Source of the DNA: Crickella sp963642455
GTDB taxonomy: Bacteria; Bacillota; Clostridia; Peptostreptococcales; Anaerovoracaceae
Assembly: GCA_963642455.1 (NCBI GenBank)
Contig: CAVIGM010000012.1
Coordinates: 1-31,183 of the forward strand
DNA: 31,183 nucleotides
Reading direction: 5' to 3'
The stretch's first letter is position 1. Each line of letters opens with the position of its first letter. The position numbers and the translations under genes are program-made. This document shows, piece after piece, positions 1 through 7,656 of this stretch. Under the pieces are notes generated by a model. That model did no database searches. It was given only the letters and a program-made list of their open reading frames with translations, and was not told the origin of the DNA.

Positions 1-1184
1 TTGTCGAAATATCCCTGGATGTAGACAACTGGTGTGCCCTTGTCGCCGGAGCCGGAGGTCAGGTCGCAGAGTGAGCCGATAAGGTCTGTAAGTCTTCTTG
101 GGGTTGTGCCCTCGGAAGCCATATTTCCGACAAGGTCGGCGTCTTTCTTCTCGATTTCCTTCTTGATAGCCTCTGTGAGCTCCTCGCCCTTCATTTCGCC
201 GAAATCATTATCGGCAAGGTATTTAATCTTGAGCTCGTTAGGTGTTCCCTCGAGGCCCTTAGTATAGAAAGGAGCGACAACTGGATCTGCGAACTCCCAA
301 ATTCCGCCAACTGGATCGTGGAAGCAGCCGTCTCCGTAAATCATTACCTCAACGTCTTTGCCTGTGAGCTTCTTGATATCTGCCTGAATGTCGTCTACGA
401 AGCCCTGTGCATCGCGTGGGAAGAGCTTAACGTCATTCTCTGTAGCCTTATTGCTTCCGAGAAGTCCGAATTTAGGATTGTATCCGCTTCCGTTAACTGG
501 TGCGTTCAGAATATCGTCAAGGCCGAGGACCGTCTTTGCGCCGGCATCCTTCAGCACTCTCATCGTAGCCTCTTTGGTGTGAATGTCGCAGGCAAGGATT
601 TTGTCTGTGTAATCCATGATTTTCCTTGGATCGTTAGCGAAGATAATCTCGCATTCAGCACCTGCGTCCTCAACGAGCTTCGTATAATATTCGATATAGT
701 CAACGCCTGTGAATCTGTGCTTAGGGAAGCCGAAATACGATCTGAATTTCTCTACATCAAGAACGTCTGTGTATGGGTTGAGGCCCTTCTTATACACCTC
801 TTCCTCGGAAACGAGCTGGTTGCCCTTCTCGTCTGCAGGGTACGACATCATAATTACGATTTTCTTAGCGGCTGCTGCGATTCCTCTTAGGCAAATCGCA
901 AATCTATTTCTCGAAAGGATAGGGAAAACAAGTCCGATTGTATCCTCGCCAAGCTTGGCCTTCACATCAGCGGTTATGTCATCGACGGATGCGTAGTTCG
1001 ACTGGGCTCTTGCCACTACCGACTCTGTGATGCAGATAATGTCCTTATCGCGAACCGGAAAACCCCACCCCTCGTCTTTGGATGCATTCATAACTGCCTC
1101 GACAACGACTTCTCTGAGATTGTCGTTTTCTCTGATGATAGGAAGTCTGATTCCTCTTGATACTGTTCCAACGCAACGTGCCAT
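1..1184 (-). CDS. Coenzyme F420-0:L-glutamate ligase-like protein (3-prime end beyond window)
   Basis: The minus frame from the ATG at 1182-1184 runs open for 394 codons to the window edge, so the C-terminus is missing. It begins MARCVGTVSRGIRLPIIREN. Motifs I associate with the CofE/F420_ligase (PF01996) proteins of Clostridia are visible: ITESVVARAQSNYAS near residue 60, FPILSRNRFAICLRGIA, VLGLDDILNAPVNGSG, GLLGSNKATE and DLTSGSGDKGTP. In archaea and actinobacteria CofE adds gamma-linked glutamates to F420-0; the role in F420-lacking Bacillota is unsettled, so another amide-forming reaction is possible. The start is fixed by GGAGG nine bases upstream. It lies 177 bp downstream of cbiO on the same strand, with its own TATAAT-like box at 1232-1237. 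Family is fairly sure, substrate is not. Confidence 0.85.
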   Translation of the reverse strand, partial: MARCVGTVSRGIRLPIIRENDNLREVVVEAVMNASKDEGWGFPVRDKDIICITESVVARAQSNYASVDDITADVKAKLGEDTIGLVFPILSRNRFAICLRGIAAAAKKIVIMMSYPADEKGNQLVSEEEVYKKGLNPYTDVLDVEKFRSYFGFPKHRFTGVDYIEYYTKLVEDAGAECEIIFANDPRKIMDYTDKILACDIHTKEATMRVLKDAGAKTVLGLDDILNAPVNGSGYNPKFGLLGSNKATENDVKLFPRDAQGFVDDIQADIKKLTGKDVEVMIYGDGCFHDPVGGIWEFADPVVAPFYTKGLEGTPNELKIKYLADNDFGEMKGEELTEAIKKEIEKKDADLVGNMASEGTTPRRLTDLIGSLCDLTSGSGDKGTPVVYIQGYFD

Positions 1185-1231
1185 ACTTAATTCCCTCCTA
1201 TAGCTTGCTATGTGTTAATTTGTCCGCATCC

Positions 1232-1237
1232 ATTATA
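1232..1237 (-). promoter_or_regulatory. Probable -10 box of the F420-ligase-like gene
   Basis: TATAAT on the minus strand, about 48 bp before the ATG at 1184. The region upstream is AT-rich and has no good -35 hexamer at 16-18 bp. It would let this gene be expressed independently of the cbi operon. Confidence 0.45.
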
Positions 1238-1243
1238 TAGCAT

Positions 1244-1379
1244 TTTCGCAATATATAAAATATATATAGTATATGAGTTACTATTTCGCAAAAATATGAT
1301 TCAGGTTCGTGCATGTATCGTTATTTCGCAAAAATTATGTTCTGGGATTGTGCATGCGTCGTTATTTCGCAAAAATATG
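1244..1379. repeat. Degenerate tandem repeat of the cbiO 3-prime end, period 40-41 bp
   Basis: The core TTTCGCA occurs at 1244, 1284, 1324 and 1365, giving spacings of 40, 40 and 41 bp. The copy at 1365 lies in cbiO and encodes its last residues (IFAK) and stop. The copies at 1284 and 1324 keep about 14 bases of flanking identity (TATTTCGCAAAAAT); the one at 1244 is more diverged. It looks like a duplicated gene tail decaying in the spacer. Confidence 0.75.
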
Positions 1380-2105
1380 ATGCTTCGGGATTCCCGCGAG
1401 TGCGAAAGGAAGCTCGAGGTTGTTGTCCTCGAGGAGTTTTCTATCTGTCAGGATAACGTAGGTCTCGCCGTCTGCCACGATTCGGCCGTTGTTCACAAGA
1501 ATTACTCTGTCGCAGGTCTCAAGCACGAGGTCAAGGTCGTGTGTCGCAATGAGTTTGCTGACAGGAATATCGTTAAGGACATTTATGAGCATCCTTCTGT
1601 TATGCGGATCAAGTGCCGCCGACGGCTCGTCCATAAGCATGAGACTTGGCTCCATTGCGAGTATGGTAGCAATAGCGGCCATTCTTTTCTCGCCACCGGA
1701 GATTTTGTGATTATGCTTGTTCCTGAGCTTCTCGGCATGAAGAAGCGCAAGCGTCTTGTCGGCTATTTGCTCTGCCTCCTCGCGGCTCTTGCCGTAGTTA
1801 ATCGGCCCGAAGATCATATCCTCGATTACGGTAGGCATGAACATCTGATTGTCCGAATTCTGAAGGACGTAGCCGAGCGTCTTGCGTATCTCGGGAAGAT
1901 TGGCTCTATTCATTTCAAGTCCGCAGACTGTGATACGGCCTTCTGCGGCAACAAGGCCAAGCGCCGCCTTCATTATGGTGCTCTTGCCTGCGCCGTTAGC
2001 GCCTATCAGTCCGACTCTCTCGCCCTGGCCGATTGTGAAACTTATCTCGTCGAGGACCGTGTCGCCCCCGGGATATGCGAATGTAACCTTGTCGAAGCTA
2101 AGCAT
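1362..2105 (-). CDS. cbiO: Energy-coupling factor cobalt/nickel transporter ATP-binding protein CbiO
   Basis: A 247-residue ABC ATPase of normal length. It has Walker A GANGAGKST (about residues 36-44), Q-loop VLQNSDNQ, ABC signature SGGEKR, Walker B LMLMDEPS and switch histidine ATHD. The Q-loop sequence with a second Q is typical of ECF/CbiO ATPases. It would hydrolyse ATP on the cytoplasmic face to drive metal uptake through CbiQ and CbiM, whose genes lie directly upstream. The ATG at 2105 has only a weak purine-rich Shine-Dalgarno (AAAGGCGAG further up), in a 94-bp low-complexity GA-rich spacer after cbiQ. Its last codons are repeated in the downstream spacer. Cobalt is the likelier ion because of CbiM, but nickel cannot be excluded. 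Confidence 0.93.
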   Translation of the reverse strand: MLSFDKVTFAYPGGDTVLDEISFTIGQGERVGLIGANGAGKSTIMKAALGLVAAEGRITVCGLEMNRANLPEIRKTLGYVLQNSDNQMFMPTVIEDMIFGPINYGKSREEAEQIADKTLALLHAEKLRNKHNHKISGGEKRMAAIATILAMEPSLMLMDEPSAALDPHNRRMLINVLNDIPVSKLIATHDLDLVLETCDRVILVNNGRIVADGETYVILTDRKLLEDNNLELPFALAGIPKHHIFAK

Positions 2106-2199
2106 TTTCTCTTTTTCTCGCCTTTCTATTTCTTGATTCTATTTCTATCTCTATTTCGAGTTCCAGTTCTGATTTCCGAACCCTCCTCGAAATTCCCCG

Positions 2200-3000
2200 C
2201 TATACGAAGAACGCGCCGAGCAGCGCCGGAATATTATACATCCTCGCGGCTACCATCAGCGTCGCTACAAGAAGCGCCACCGCAACCGTTTTGAGCGAGG
2301 TTTTTGCAGCCTTTGAATAATAGAATTCGCCATGAAAACCTCTAATCTGCATACTGCTATATATCGCCTCGGCCCTGTCCATGCTCCGCAGAATCAGCTG
2401 CCCAAGGAAGGACCCCCACGCCTTATATTCGATGCCTTTCTGCCTTGGCGCGCGAAGGTGATACGCGGTCGTCATAATGGCAAGCTCGTCAAGAAGCACG
2501 CTTATATACCTCACGGTCAGCATGAAAAGTGAGCTCATGAGTTTAGGCAAATGCAGCTGCCTCAGCGCACGGCAAATGTCCTCAATCGGCGTTGTCGCAA
2601 CAAGAAGGAACGACATCATCAAGCTGAAGACGCCTTTCATCATGAGTGTCAGCATCGAAATCACGCCGCCGCTTATGCCGATTCCGCCGATATATAAAAG
2701 GATTTCTCGGTCGAAGAAAGGATTGGCGATTCCGACCGCGCAGACAATCGGCAGTACGATGCGAAGCCTGTAGAAGCATTCGCTGACCGATATGAAACTA
2801 AGCTGATATCCTATCAATGGAAAAAGGGCCATTACAAATAGCCCTGTGATATCGTACTTCCCGAAGGATACTGTGAGAACAATATATAGAATCGTAAGAA
2901 GTAGCTTGATAAGCGGTGGCAAATCGTGAATCGGCGATGATTCTGCGGCCAATTCGTCGATTGCGCGTATTTCGTTTCTTGCAAGCTCGGCCTTATTCAT
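2200..3000 (-). CDS. cbiQ: ECF cobalt/nickel transporter transmembrane protein CbiQ
   Basis: A 266-residue membrane protein with several hydrophobic segments (about residues 30-60, 75-95, 100-135 and a C-terminal segment near 240-260). Between them is a charged cytoplasmic helix region with the CbiQ/EcfT coupling motif around AEAIYSSMQIRGF, where the ARG-type signature appears as QIRG. This subunit links the ATPase to the metal-binding CbiM. Its ATG lies inside the end of cbiM (8-nt overlap), so the two are translationally coupled. The length and the charged loop match CbiQ rather than generic EcfT. Confidence 0.92.
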   Translation of the reverse strand: MNKAELARNEIRAIDELAAESSPIHDLPPLIKLLLTILYIVLTVSFGKYDITGLFVMALFPLIGYQLSFISVSECFYRLRIVLPIVCAVGIANPFFDREILLYIGGIGISGGVISMLTLMMKGVFSLMMSFLLVATTPIEDICRALRQLHLPKLMSSLFMLTVRYISVLLDELAIMTTAYHLRAPRQKGIEYKAWGSFLGQLILRSMDRAEAIYSSMQIRGFHGEFYYSKAAKTSLKTVAVALLVATLMVAARMYNIPALLGAFFV

Positions 3001-4162
3001 TTGATTTCGATTTCGCCTCCGCTCTGGATTTCTTGGCGCGCCTTCCGATGAGGCAAATAATTGCCGCCAGGCCCGCTACCATCGCCGAGCCAATTATGCC
3101 CGAAGCCGAGGTCCCAAGCTTATTGTCTTCATCATCCTCAAAAGCATAATCAGGAAGAACGCTCGTCTTCTCCTGCAACTTGCCCGCCTTCTTTGCCGCC
3201 TCGCTGTCGACACCGTACTCCTCTTCATCAAGCCCCATATTCTCCGAATATCCGCTATCCGAATTTCCGAAGAGCGACCACTCGAGCCCGTCGGGATTTG
3301 CACTTGCAAAAAGCGACAGCCCGCCGCCTGTGATAAGCGCCACGATTGCGAGAATCGCGATGGTTTTCTTATAGCTTCTACGGTCCCTAACTCCCTCTGC
3401 GAAGCTAAGTTCCTGCAGAAGCTCGGGCCTCGAATCGTAGATGAAGAGCAGAACCGCACTTGTTATAAGGCCCTCAACAAGCCCGATTGCAAGGTGTATA
3501 GGCTGCATGACCGCCGCAAAAATGCCAAGCGGCAGTTCGGTGATTCCCGACAAAGTGGTCTCTACGACTACCGAGAAAGCGCCAAGCTGCAAGGTGAGAA
3601 CGCAGCCAAGCACCGAGGCGAGGATGATTTTCTTTCTATTTGCGGAGTTGATGTCGGCTCCTGCAAAAAGGCGGCCTCTCATTATCGGCCTGTATATAAG
3701 AAAATATCCGATGAAGCATCCGTAGAAAGCCATGTTCCAGACGTTTGCGCCAAGCGCCAGAAGTCCGCCGTCCGCAAAGAAAAGGCACTGGATGGCGAGG
3801 ACGATTATCATCGAAAGGAAGCCCGCATAAGGGCCGAGCAGGGCTGCGAGCATCATGCCTCCGCAAAGGTGGCCCGACGAGCCAGTGCCCGGGATTGTGT
3901 AATTTATCATTTGACCTGCGAAGACAAGGGCCGCCATTACGGCCATAGTAGGAAGCTTGCTTTCCGCAAGCCCGCCGATTCCGCTTCCGCCTTCGACAGA
4001 AGGCTTGCTCCCCGCAAGCCCGCCGATTCCACTTCCAAGCGGAGCGGCCGACGGCTCTTCCGCCTTTCTAAGCTTATATATTGATATTGCTGCCGCGCCC
4101 GCAGATGCAATATACATAGTCGTTGCAACTGCTGGTGACAGCAAGGAATCTGCCATGTGCAT
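2993..4162 (-). CDS. cbiM: CbiM metal-binding component fused to a PDGLE (CbiN-like) domain
   Basis: A 389-residue membrane protein. The N-terminus MHMADSLLSP carries the His at position 2 that CbiM/NikM proteins use to bind the metal, which supports the ATG at 4162 (GGAGG eleven bases upstream). The CbiM core follows (about residues 70-250, with GTGSSGHLCGGMMLAALLGP and the Asn/Trp/Met segment ALGANVWNMA). After it come a membrane segment, ANPDGLEWS near residue 290, an acidic external linker and a last membrane helix, so PDGLE/CbiN is fused at the C-terminus. Residues 43-66 contain a duplicated Gly-rich linker (GSGIGGLA twice, 16 residues apart) not expected in the family. It starts the cbiMQO operon and is preceded by a hairpin-rich leader. 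Confidence 0.93.
   Translation of the reverse strand: MHMADSLLSPAVATTMYIASAGAAAISIYKLRKAEEPSAAPLGSGIGGLAGSKPSVEGGSGIGGLAESKLPTMAVMAALVFAGQMINYTIPGTGSSGHLCGGMMLAALLGPYAGFLSMIIVLAIQCLFFADGGLLALGANVWNMAFYGCFIGYFLIYRPIMRGRLFAGADINSANRKKIILASVLGCVLTLQLGAFSVVVETTLSGITELPLGIFAAVMQPIHLAIGLVEGLITSAVLLFIYDSRPELLQELSFAEGVRDRRSYKKTIAILAIVALITGGGLSLFASANPDGLEWSLFGNSDSGYSENMGLDEEEYGVDSEAAKKAGKLQEKTSVLPDYAFEDDEDNKLGTSASGIIGSAMVAGLAAIICLIGRRAKKSRAEAKSKSNE
3953..4036. repeat. In-frame 48-bp direct repeat inside cbiM
   Basis: Positions 3953-3988 and 4001-4036 are near-identical at a 48-bp offset (GCTTGC...CGCAAGCCCGCCGATTCC in both). It duplicates 16 codons of a linker between the N-terminal helix and the CbiM core and keeps the reading frame. 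Confidence 0.85.
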
Positions 4163-4330
4163 AAATACTATAACCTCCGAATTCTATGCTTCTTATAGAA
4201 GCTTATTTATCCTGAGAAATTTTCTCATGCCGCCCGCCTCATCGCAAGCCCCTTAGGGGGTTATTTTTTCTCGCTTCGTCGAAGAATTATATATGTGGCG
4301 AAGCGAGAATTCGTGTCCGAAATTTAGTCT
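4163..4330 (-). promoter_or_regulatory. Hairpin-rich leader of the cbiMQO operon, possible metal-responsive leader
   Basis: Four successive inverted repeats lie between the cbiM start and 4310: 4268-4309 (arms TTCTCGCTTCG / CGAAGCGAGAA), 4249-4260 (CCCC/GGGG), 4213-4227 (TGAGAAA/TTTCTCA) and 4188-4202 (GCTTCT/AGAAGC). Read on the minus strand they form a string of stems ending just before the Shine-Dalgarno at about 4174-4178. I do not recognise the cobalamin or NiCo (czcD) riboswitch core sequences, so this is structure without a family assignment. Confidence 0.4.
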
Positions 4331-4334
4331 AACA

Positions 4335-4424
4335 GCATTTATAATCTTGAAGAAACTGCAATTTTCGGCATTTATAATCTTGAAGAAACTGCAAAAAATC
4401 GCTTTTGAAATATTGAAGAAACGT
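4335..4424. repeat. 33-bp tandem repeat, three copies
   Basis: TTGAAGAAAC occurs at 4347, 4380 and 4413, exactly 33 bp apart. The first two copies share 27 identical bases (from GCATTTATAATC onward); the third is degenerate. It sits between the cbiM leader and the terminator of the EAL gene. The rest of the 4163-4483 spacer holds the leader hairpins and that terminator, with no gene. Confidence 0.85.
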
Positions 4425-4455
4425 AAAAATGGGTAAACACTGTTTACCCATTTCG
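4425..4455 (-). terminator. Intrinsic terminator of the GGDEF/EAL gene
   Basis: AAATGGGTAAACA at 4427-4439 pairs with TGTTTACCCATTT at 4441-4453. On the minus strand the stem runs into a T-run (positions 4429-4425), about 30 bp after the EAL stop at 4484. The A/T flanks could also make it work in the other direction. Confidence 0.8.
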
Positions 4456-4483
4456 TTCTTTATATTCTTTATACTCTCTAAGT

Positions 4484-5728
4484 CTATAAGGTCTTCAAAC
4501 GCTTTGTCGCTTCGGCGGTTGGCATTGACTCGTAGAAGTAGAAGCCTTGAACGATGTCGCCGCCCATGGACTTGATTGTCTCGACGCCCTGCTTATTCTC
4601 GATGCCCTCGAAGACTATCTTATAGCCGAGCTTGTGGCATGTATCCACACAATTTTTTGCAATAAAGGTGACTTTCTCATTATTGATATTTCTGCCTAAC
4701 GCAGCGTCAAGCTTGACTGCAGTGAGTGGGAAATCCGCCCAATCCATTGGGCTCGTGCAACCGCTGCCGTAGTCATCAAGAAAGAATCCGACGCCAAGTT
4801 CCTTAATGGCGTTCACGTTCCTGATAAGATTCTCCCTTTTTCTTTCCTTCGAATATTCGGTAAGCTCAAGAATCAAATTCTTGGTCTCGAACTTGTATTT
4901 CTCGGTAAGCTTTCTCATAAAATCTGGGAAATCTTCCTCTTCGGCAGTATGTCTGCTGACATTGCAGCTTAGGAATTTGGAAGCTCCTATGTCGCCCATA
5001 GCGCCCCATTCCTCAAGAATCTGGCAAGCCTTCTCTATCATGTATTCGTCGAATTCACGCATCATTTCCCATGATTCCAATATTTTGACAAATATGGTTG
5101 GCTTAAGCATTCCGAAACGATTATGATTCCACCTTGCCAGAAGTTCTCCGCCGACTTCCTTATTCTCTTTGACATCAACTAAGAACTGCACATAGGTCTC
5201 TATATTCTCGTTCTCTATGGCTTTTCTGATGTCCCTTGTCACAGAGACCTTTTCATTGGCCTCTTTAATGATATCTTCTGTACATTCTATATAAGCTTGT
5301 CCGCGCGCGCCAGCTTCTTTTGCGAGTTCGGCCGCACACAGAAGGGCCTCATCATCATTCTTGAAGTATCCAAGCCTTGCAGCTCCAGCATGCAGCTTAA
5401 TCGGATAATCCTTGGCAGCCTTCTTCCAAGTGTGCCTAAGATTCGCAAGCATACCGTCGATTCTTTTATATAGAACTTCATCCTCGGGCTCGCGAACAAT
5501 CATGAAATATCCATCACCATACATGGATATATATTCATTATCAGCTTCGAGCTTGTTCTCTATTATCCTACCGGCTCTTCGTTTGGTGCGCTCAGCAGCG
5601 TCAACTCCGTACACGTTCTCAATCTGCGCATAGTTGAACGATATGAAAAGCACAGCGTGGTCGTTTCTTTCCTGTTCGCTGAGATTTTTCAGAAATCCGT
5701 GTTTAATTTCTCTGATCGAAACCTTCAT
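4484..5728 (-). CDS. Cyclic-di-GMP phosphodiesterase, degenerate GGDEF plus EAL
   Basis: The start is placed at the ATG ending at 5728 (MKVSIREIKHGF), which has GAGG seven bases upstream; the frame is open 27 codons further but without a better start. The 414-residue product has an N-terminal GGDEF-like domain whose signature is lost (YGDGYFMIV) and a C-terminal EAL domain from about residue 185. The EAL domain appears catalytic: GELLARW (ELL in place of EAL but with the Glu), LSCNVS, ILELTE, LDDYGSG, VKLD, FEGIE and VQGFYF supply the usual metal- and substrate-binding residues. It should be a soluble enzyme hydrolysing cyclic di-GMP to pGpG; no membrane segment is seen. It is monocistronic, with a downstream terminator and its own promoter near 5837. 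Confidence 0.9.
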   Translation of the reverse strand: MKVSIREIKHGFLKNLSEQERNDHAVLFISFNYAQIENVYGVDAAERTKRRAGRIIENKLEADNEYISMYGDGYFMIVREPEDEVLYKRIDGMLANLRHTWKKAAKDYPIKLHAGAARLGYFKNDDEALLCAAELAKEAGARGQAYIECTEDIIKEANEKVSVTRDIRKAIENENIETYVQFLVDVKENKEVGGELLARWNHNRFGMLKPTIFVKILESWEMMREFDEYMIEKACQILEEWGAMGDIGASKFLSCNVSRHTAEEEDFPDFMRKLTEKYKFETKNLILELTEYSKERKRENLIRNVNAIKELGVGFFLDDYGSGCTSPMDWADFPLTAVKLDAALGRNINNEKVTFIAKNCVDTCHKLGYKIVFEGIENKQGVETIKSMGGDIVQGFYFYESMPTAEATKRLKTL

Positions 5729-5799
5729 AAAGAGCCTCAATTCCTTGATTTTCTCACAGCTATATTGTTGCCTTATTGCTACTATATCGCTGCTTCGAA

Positions 5800-5830
5800 G
5801 TGATAACATCCTTTGGATTTATGGTATCAC
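5800..5830 (-). promoter_or_regulatory. Hairpin at the 5-prime end of the EAL gene leader
   Basis: GTGATA (5800-5805) and TATCAC (5825-5830) are inverted, with inner ATCC/GGAT pairing. The predicted transcript start from the -10 at 5837-5842 falls at about 5830, so the mRNA would begin with this stem. It could be a stability element or a regulator site. No cyclic-di-GMP riboswitch motif is present. Confidence 0.35.
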
Positions 5831-5836
5831 AAGCAC

Positions 5837-5863
5837 ATTATAAAATCGAGCATATTCGCGCAA
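5837..5863 (-). promoter_or_regulatory. Probable promoter of the EAL gene
   Basis: On the minus strand, TATAAT at 5842-5837 is preceded by TTGCGC at 5863-5858 with a 15-bp spacer (16 bp if TTTGCG is taken). The -35 box is the last unit of the 10-bp repeat array. It lies about 110 bp before the ATG. Confidence 0.5.
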
Positions 5864-5903
5864 ATTCGTGCAAATTCGCGCAGTTTCGTGCAGATTCGCG
5901 CAG
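5854..5903. repeat. Five tandem 10-bp units between ade and the EAL gene
   Basis: Consecutive units ATTCGCGCAA, ATTCGTGCAA, ATTCGCGCAG, TTTCGTGCAG and ATTCGCGCAG. CGCG and CGTG alternate, so the true period may be 20 bp. On the minus strand every unit presents a TTGCGC/CTGCAC-like hexamer, and the innermost overlaps the -35 of the EAL promoter. Confidence 0.9.
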
Positions 5904-5908
5904 AAAAG

Positions 5909-7645
5909 TTACAAGAAAAGCTCTACTCTCTCCTGCTTATTAACATCCACAAGTCCCTGCGTGCTCATCTTAAGCTTAGGGATAACCGGAAGGCTTACAA
6001 AGCCCATATTCATAAATGGCTCCACATTCTCCGGTGCGCCAAGGCTGTTAGCCGCCTTACGAACCTTCAAATTCTGCTCGCCAAGCGTCTTCGCATCAGC
6101 CGTCGTCATAAGACCTGCTATCTCGAGCTGCATCTCAGCGATGATTTCGCCATTATCTGCCGCAACCATTCCGCCTCTTAGTTTTCTGACTCTTTCTGCT
6201 GCTACAGCCATATCCTTATCATTAGTTCCAATTACAATCAGGTTGTGTGAATCGTGGGATACGCTTGCCGCAATGGCTCCGTGCTTGATGCCTATGCCCT
6301 TAATATATCCAAGTCCGGCATGACCTGTATCCATGTGTCTTTCGAGAACAGCAAGCTTGAGTATGTCGCGCTCTATATCTATGCCGTTAGATTCCTTATC
6401 TATGTCGTTGATTTCCAAATGAAGATCCTCTGTCAGAAGTTCACCAGGAACAATGCCAATTACCCTCGCCGTTGCAGAAGCCTTGCTCTTGCCGTTCTCG
6501 TCCAAAGGCATAGGAATGCGGAATTTTTCCTCCGTAACCTCGTCCATATAGAAGGAGTTGAGAACCGCCTTCATTGTATGCGATGCAACCTCAGGATCCT
6601 TGAAGTCGATTACCTTGCCGTTGTCTACGACCTTGTTTCCGAAAGTATATACGTCTCTTACCTTGACTGTTTCAAGATCATCAAGAACAAGAACGTCCGC
6701 AATATATCCCGGTGCAACAGCGCCTCTTAGCAGAATTCTGAATCTTTCGGCTGCATTGAGAGTTGCCATTCTGATTGCGGTAATCGGAGATTTGCCCGCC
6801 TCGATTGCCTCTCTTATAATCCAGTCTATGTGTCCATCATTTATTATATCTGTCGGATGCTTGTCGTCGGTTACAAGCAGGCATCTTCTGTTATATGGCT
6901 CCTCAAATAAAGGCAGCAGAGCCTTGAGATTTCGAGCCGCCGTGCCCTCTCTTATCATCAGCCACTGACCTTTGCTAAGCTTCTCGAGAGCCTCCTCGAA
7001 ACTCGTGCACTCGTGATCGCTGCTTACGCCGCTTCTAATGTATTTGTCGAGATCTTTTCCACTAACCAAAGGCGCATGTCCGTCAACAACCCTATTGTTG
7101 TCGAAAGCATCCTTGATCTTCTCGTGTACCTTCTCCGCGTCCTTGATTACGCCAGGGTAATCCATCATCTCCGCAAGTCCGAGAACTCTGTGCCTATCGT
7201 AGAATTGTTTGAGGCTGCCTGCCTCAAGCGTAGCTCCCGACTCGTCAAAAGGCGTTGCAGGAACGCAAGATGGCAACATAAGGAAAACGTTCTGAGGTAT
7301 TCCGTCACTCATCGCCAGCATATACTTGATTCCGTCAGTTCCGCAGACGTTCGCAATCTCGTGGGGATCCGCAACGATGGATGTCGTTCCTCTTGGCAGC
7401 GATACCCTTGCAAGATTGGCTGGAGTCAGCATGGTGCTCTCGATATGAATATGTCCGTCGATAAAACCAGGGCAAATGAATTTGCCGCTCACATCCTCGA
7501 AGCGATCTCCCTCCTCCAGATTGATATCTTCCTTCGTATAATCGCCAACACCTATGATTTTGTCATCCTCTATCAGAACAGCCGCTTTCTCAAGCGCATC
7601 TGTGAATACATTTACGACCGTTCCGCCATATAGCAAAGTCCTCAT
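5909..7645 (-). CDS. ade: Adenine deaminase
   Basis: A 578-residue amidohydrolase of the normal length for Ade, converting adenine to hypoxanthine and ammonia in purine salvage. Metal-binding and active-site motifs are visible: GFIDGHIHIESTML (about residues 60-75), ADPHEIANVCG, VDGHAP, SSDHECT, LVTDDKHP and the C-terminal MDTGHAGLGYIKG and SHDSHNLIVIG segments, in family order. GGAGG lies five bases before the ATG at 7645. It has its own promoter near 7804-7831 and a roughly 150-nt leader with short degenerate repeats, but no purine-riboswitch core was found there. It is probably cytoplasmic and monocistronic. Confidence 0.97.
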   Translation of the reverse strand: MRTLLYGGTVVNVFTDALEKAAVLIEDDKIIGVGDYTKEDINLEEGDRFEDVSGKFICPGFIDGHIHIESTMLTPANLARVSLPRGTTSIVADPHEIANVCGTDGIKYMLAMSDGIPQNVFLMLPSCVPATPFDESGATLEAGSLKQFYDRHRVLGLAEMMDYPGVIKDAEKVHEKIKDAFDNNRVVDGHAPLVSGKDLDKYIRSGVSSDHECTSFEEALEKLSKGQWLMIREGTAARNLKALLPLFEEPYNRRCLLVTDDKHPTDIINDGHIDWIIREAIEAGKSPITAIRMATLNAAERFRILLRGAVAPGYIADVLVLDDLETVKVRDVYTFGNKVVDNGKVIDFKDPEVASHTMKAVLNSFYMDEVTEEKFRIPMPLDENGKSKASATARVIGIVPGELLTEDLHLEINDIDKESNGIDIERDILKLAVLERHMDTGHAGLGYIKGIGIKHGAIAASVSHDSHNLIVIGTNDKDMAVAAERVRKLRGGMVAADNGEIIAEMQLEIAGLMTTADAKTLGEQNLKVRKAANSLGAPENVEPFMNMGFVSLPVIPKLKMSTQGLVDVNKQERVELFL

Positions 7646-7656
7646 TTTCGCCTCCT

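Noticed and set aside
1212..2294. A 360-codon plus-strand frame opposite cbiO
   Set aside because: It is the antisense shadow of a well-supported ABC ATPase and has no recognisable domain.
4249..4269. Plus-strand terminator (CCCC-TTAG-GGGG then T-rich)
   Set aside because: The stem is only four pairs and no plus-strand gene lies upstream; it is better counted as part of the cbiM leader.
4163..4330. Cobalamin or NiCo riboswitch before cbiM
   Set aside because: No GCCACTG-type B12 box or NiCo consensus loops could be found, so only an unassigned structured leader is reported.
4335..4424. CRISPR array at the 33-bp repeats
   Set aside because: The period is far too short to hold a repeat plus a spacer, and the intervening bases are themselves part of the repeat.
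5854..5903. CRISPR or replication-origin iterons at the 10-bp repeats
   Set aside because: Units are contiguous without spacers, and no initiator gene or DnaA boxes are nearby.
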